Part shown: one piece after another, positions 37,008 through 37,416 of the stretch | Numbering within the stretch: position 1 is the stretch's first letter | Layout: each line of letters opens with the position of its first letter | DNA from: CAZKTO01 sp964555685 | Lineage (GTDB): Bacteria; Chloroflexota; Dehalococcoidia; SHYB01 | Direction of reading: 5' to 3' | Length of the DNA stretch: 37,416 nucleotides | NCBI GenBank assembly: GCA_964555685.1 | Contig: CAZKTO010000023.1 | Coordinates: 1 to 37,416, forward strand | Notes under the pieces: model-generated | The model's database searches: none | What the model saw: the letters and a program-made list of their open reading frames with translations, nothing else | What the model was told of the DNA's origin: nothing | Program-made: the position numbers and the translations under genes

Positions 37008-37416
37008 CTAATACAGCTGCCGCGGGGGCGGGATCTCGAACTTGGGGATGGCCTTGGCCAGCTCCTCGGGCGTCCAGTGGCCGTCCTTGATGATGGACTT
37101 GGTGACGGTGAGGGGCTGAAAGAGGCCGACGGAGCCACCCTGGACGAAGAAGAACTGGCCGGTGACGTCGGCCGCGGCCTCGGTGCAGAGGAAGGCGGCG
37201 ACGACGGCGATGTCCGAGGGGTCCTGCGCCACCGAGAGCATACGCTGGGCCTGCGATGGGTCCAGCCCGCGCTCCTTGGCCCGGTCGAGGGATTCGGTGA
37301 CCATGCGGGTGAGCGTCGCCGCTGGGTTCACCCCATTGACGGTGATGCCGAAGGGGGCCAGGTCTCGGCTGACGACGTTGGTGAAGCCGAAGATGCCGCC
37401 CTTGCCCGCGCCGTAG
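37008..37416 (-). CDS. SDR family oxidoreductase, C-terminal part (5' end off the window)
   Basis: The visible 136 residues are the C-terminal half of a short-chain dehydrogenase. They begin at the catalytic YGAGKGGIFGFTNVVSRDLA (Y-x-x-x-K), continue FGITVNGVNPAATLTRMVTE, VAAFLCTEAAADVTGQFFFV and QGGSVGLFQPL, the cofactor and lid region. The N-terminal Rossmann half lies beyond 37416. The C-terminal extension (about 35 residues after QGGSVGLF, ending PKFEIPPPRQLY) is typical of SDRs annotated in fatty-acid or steroid-type catabolic clusters of actinobacteria and Chloroflexota. No neighbour clarifies its substrate. Confidence 0.88.
   Translation of the reverse strand, partial: YGAGKGGIFGFTNVVSRDLAPFGITVNGVNPAATLTRMVTESLDRAKERGLDPSQAQRMLSVAQDPSDIAVVAAFLCTEAAADVTGQFFFVQGGSVGLFQPLTVTKSIIKDGHWTPEELAKAIPKFEIPPPRQLY

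Noticed and set aside
1..37416. tRNA and rRNA genes
   Set aside because: No T-loop GGTTCGAATCC-type sequences with matching acceptor stems, and no rRNA-like stretches, were seen on either strand by eye; a covariance-model scan would be decisive.

Overview
This is a GC-rich bacterial chromosome window from an organism with a large fatty-acid / CoA-thioester catabolic repertoire. It holds two acyl-CoA dehydrogenases, four consecutive CaiB/BaiF CoA-transferases, a MaoC hydratase of mesaconyl-CoA hydratase type, two SDR oxidoreductases, an aldo/keto reductase and EthD-like small barrel proteins. It also has a PyrR-attenuated pyrimidine operon, and many short palindromic repeats sit between genes. 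Together these suggest Chloroflexota (Dehalococcoidia/SAR202-like). That placement is inference from gene content; there is no rRNA in the window. No tRNA, rRNA, CRISPR array or insertion sequence with a transposase was seen.

Layout. 1-4.8 kb (minus strand): an operon reading leftward with a frameshifted amidohydrolase, a retropepsin-like protease, four genes carrying six copies of one dimeric alpha/beta-barrel domain, then an acyl-CoA dehydrogenase. 4.9-6.4 kb (plus): a relic of a type IV pilus locus, with a decayed pilM, an intact prepilin peptidase and a frameshifted LuxR-type HTH gene. 6.8-7.7 kb: an intact amidohydrolase flanked by repeats. 8.1-14.2 kb (minus): four CaiB/BaiF CoA-transferases and an aldo/keto reductase, divergent from a marR-MFS pair (14.3-16.1 kb) with a palindromic operator candidate in front of marR.

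16.4-18.2 kb: a LOG-like (TIGR00725-type) protein and enolase. 18.2-19.9 kb (minus): a DUF971 protein, HisIE and a MaoC hydratase. 20.2-23.4 kb (plus): an SDR and a large FecR-like/FGLLP-motif membrane protein of unusual architecture. 23.5-25.7 kb (minus): RlmB, a second acyl-CoA dehydrogenase and a YHS mini-protein. 26.1-27.5 kb (plus): a small membrane protein and an alpha/beta hydrolase whose nucleophile serine is glycine.

27.8-36.0 kb is the pyrimidine operon: promoter, PyrR-binding hairpin, terminator, then pyrR-pyrB-pyrC-carA-(uracil-DNA glycosylase)-carB, with overlapping or near-contiguous genes. It covers carbamoyl phosphate to dihydroorotate. The window closes with two small membrane proteins (one frameshifted) and a truncated SDR on the minus strand. 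The most notable points are the six-copy barrel cassette, the FecR/FGLLP membrane protein, the DNA-repair glycosylase inside the pyrimidine operon, and nested intergenic repeats showing one element inserted into another.
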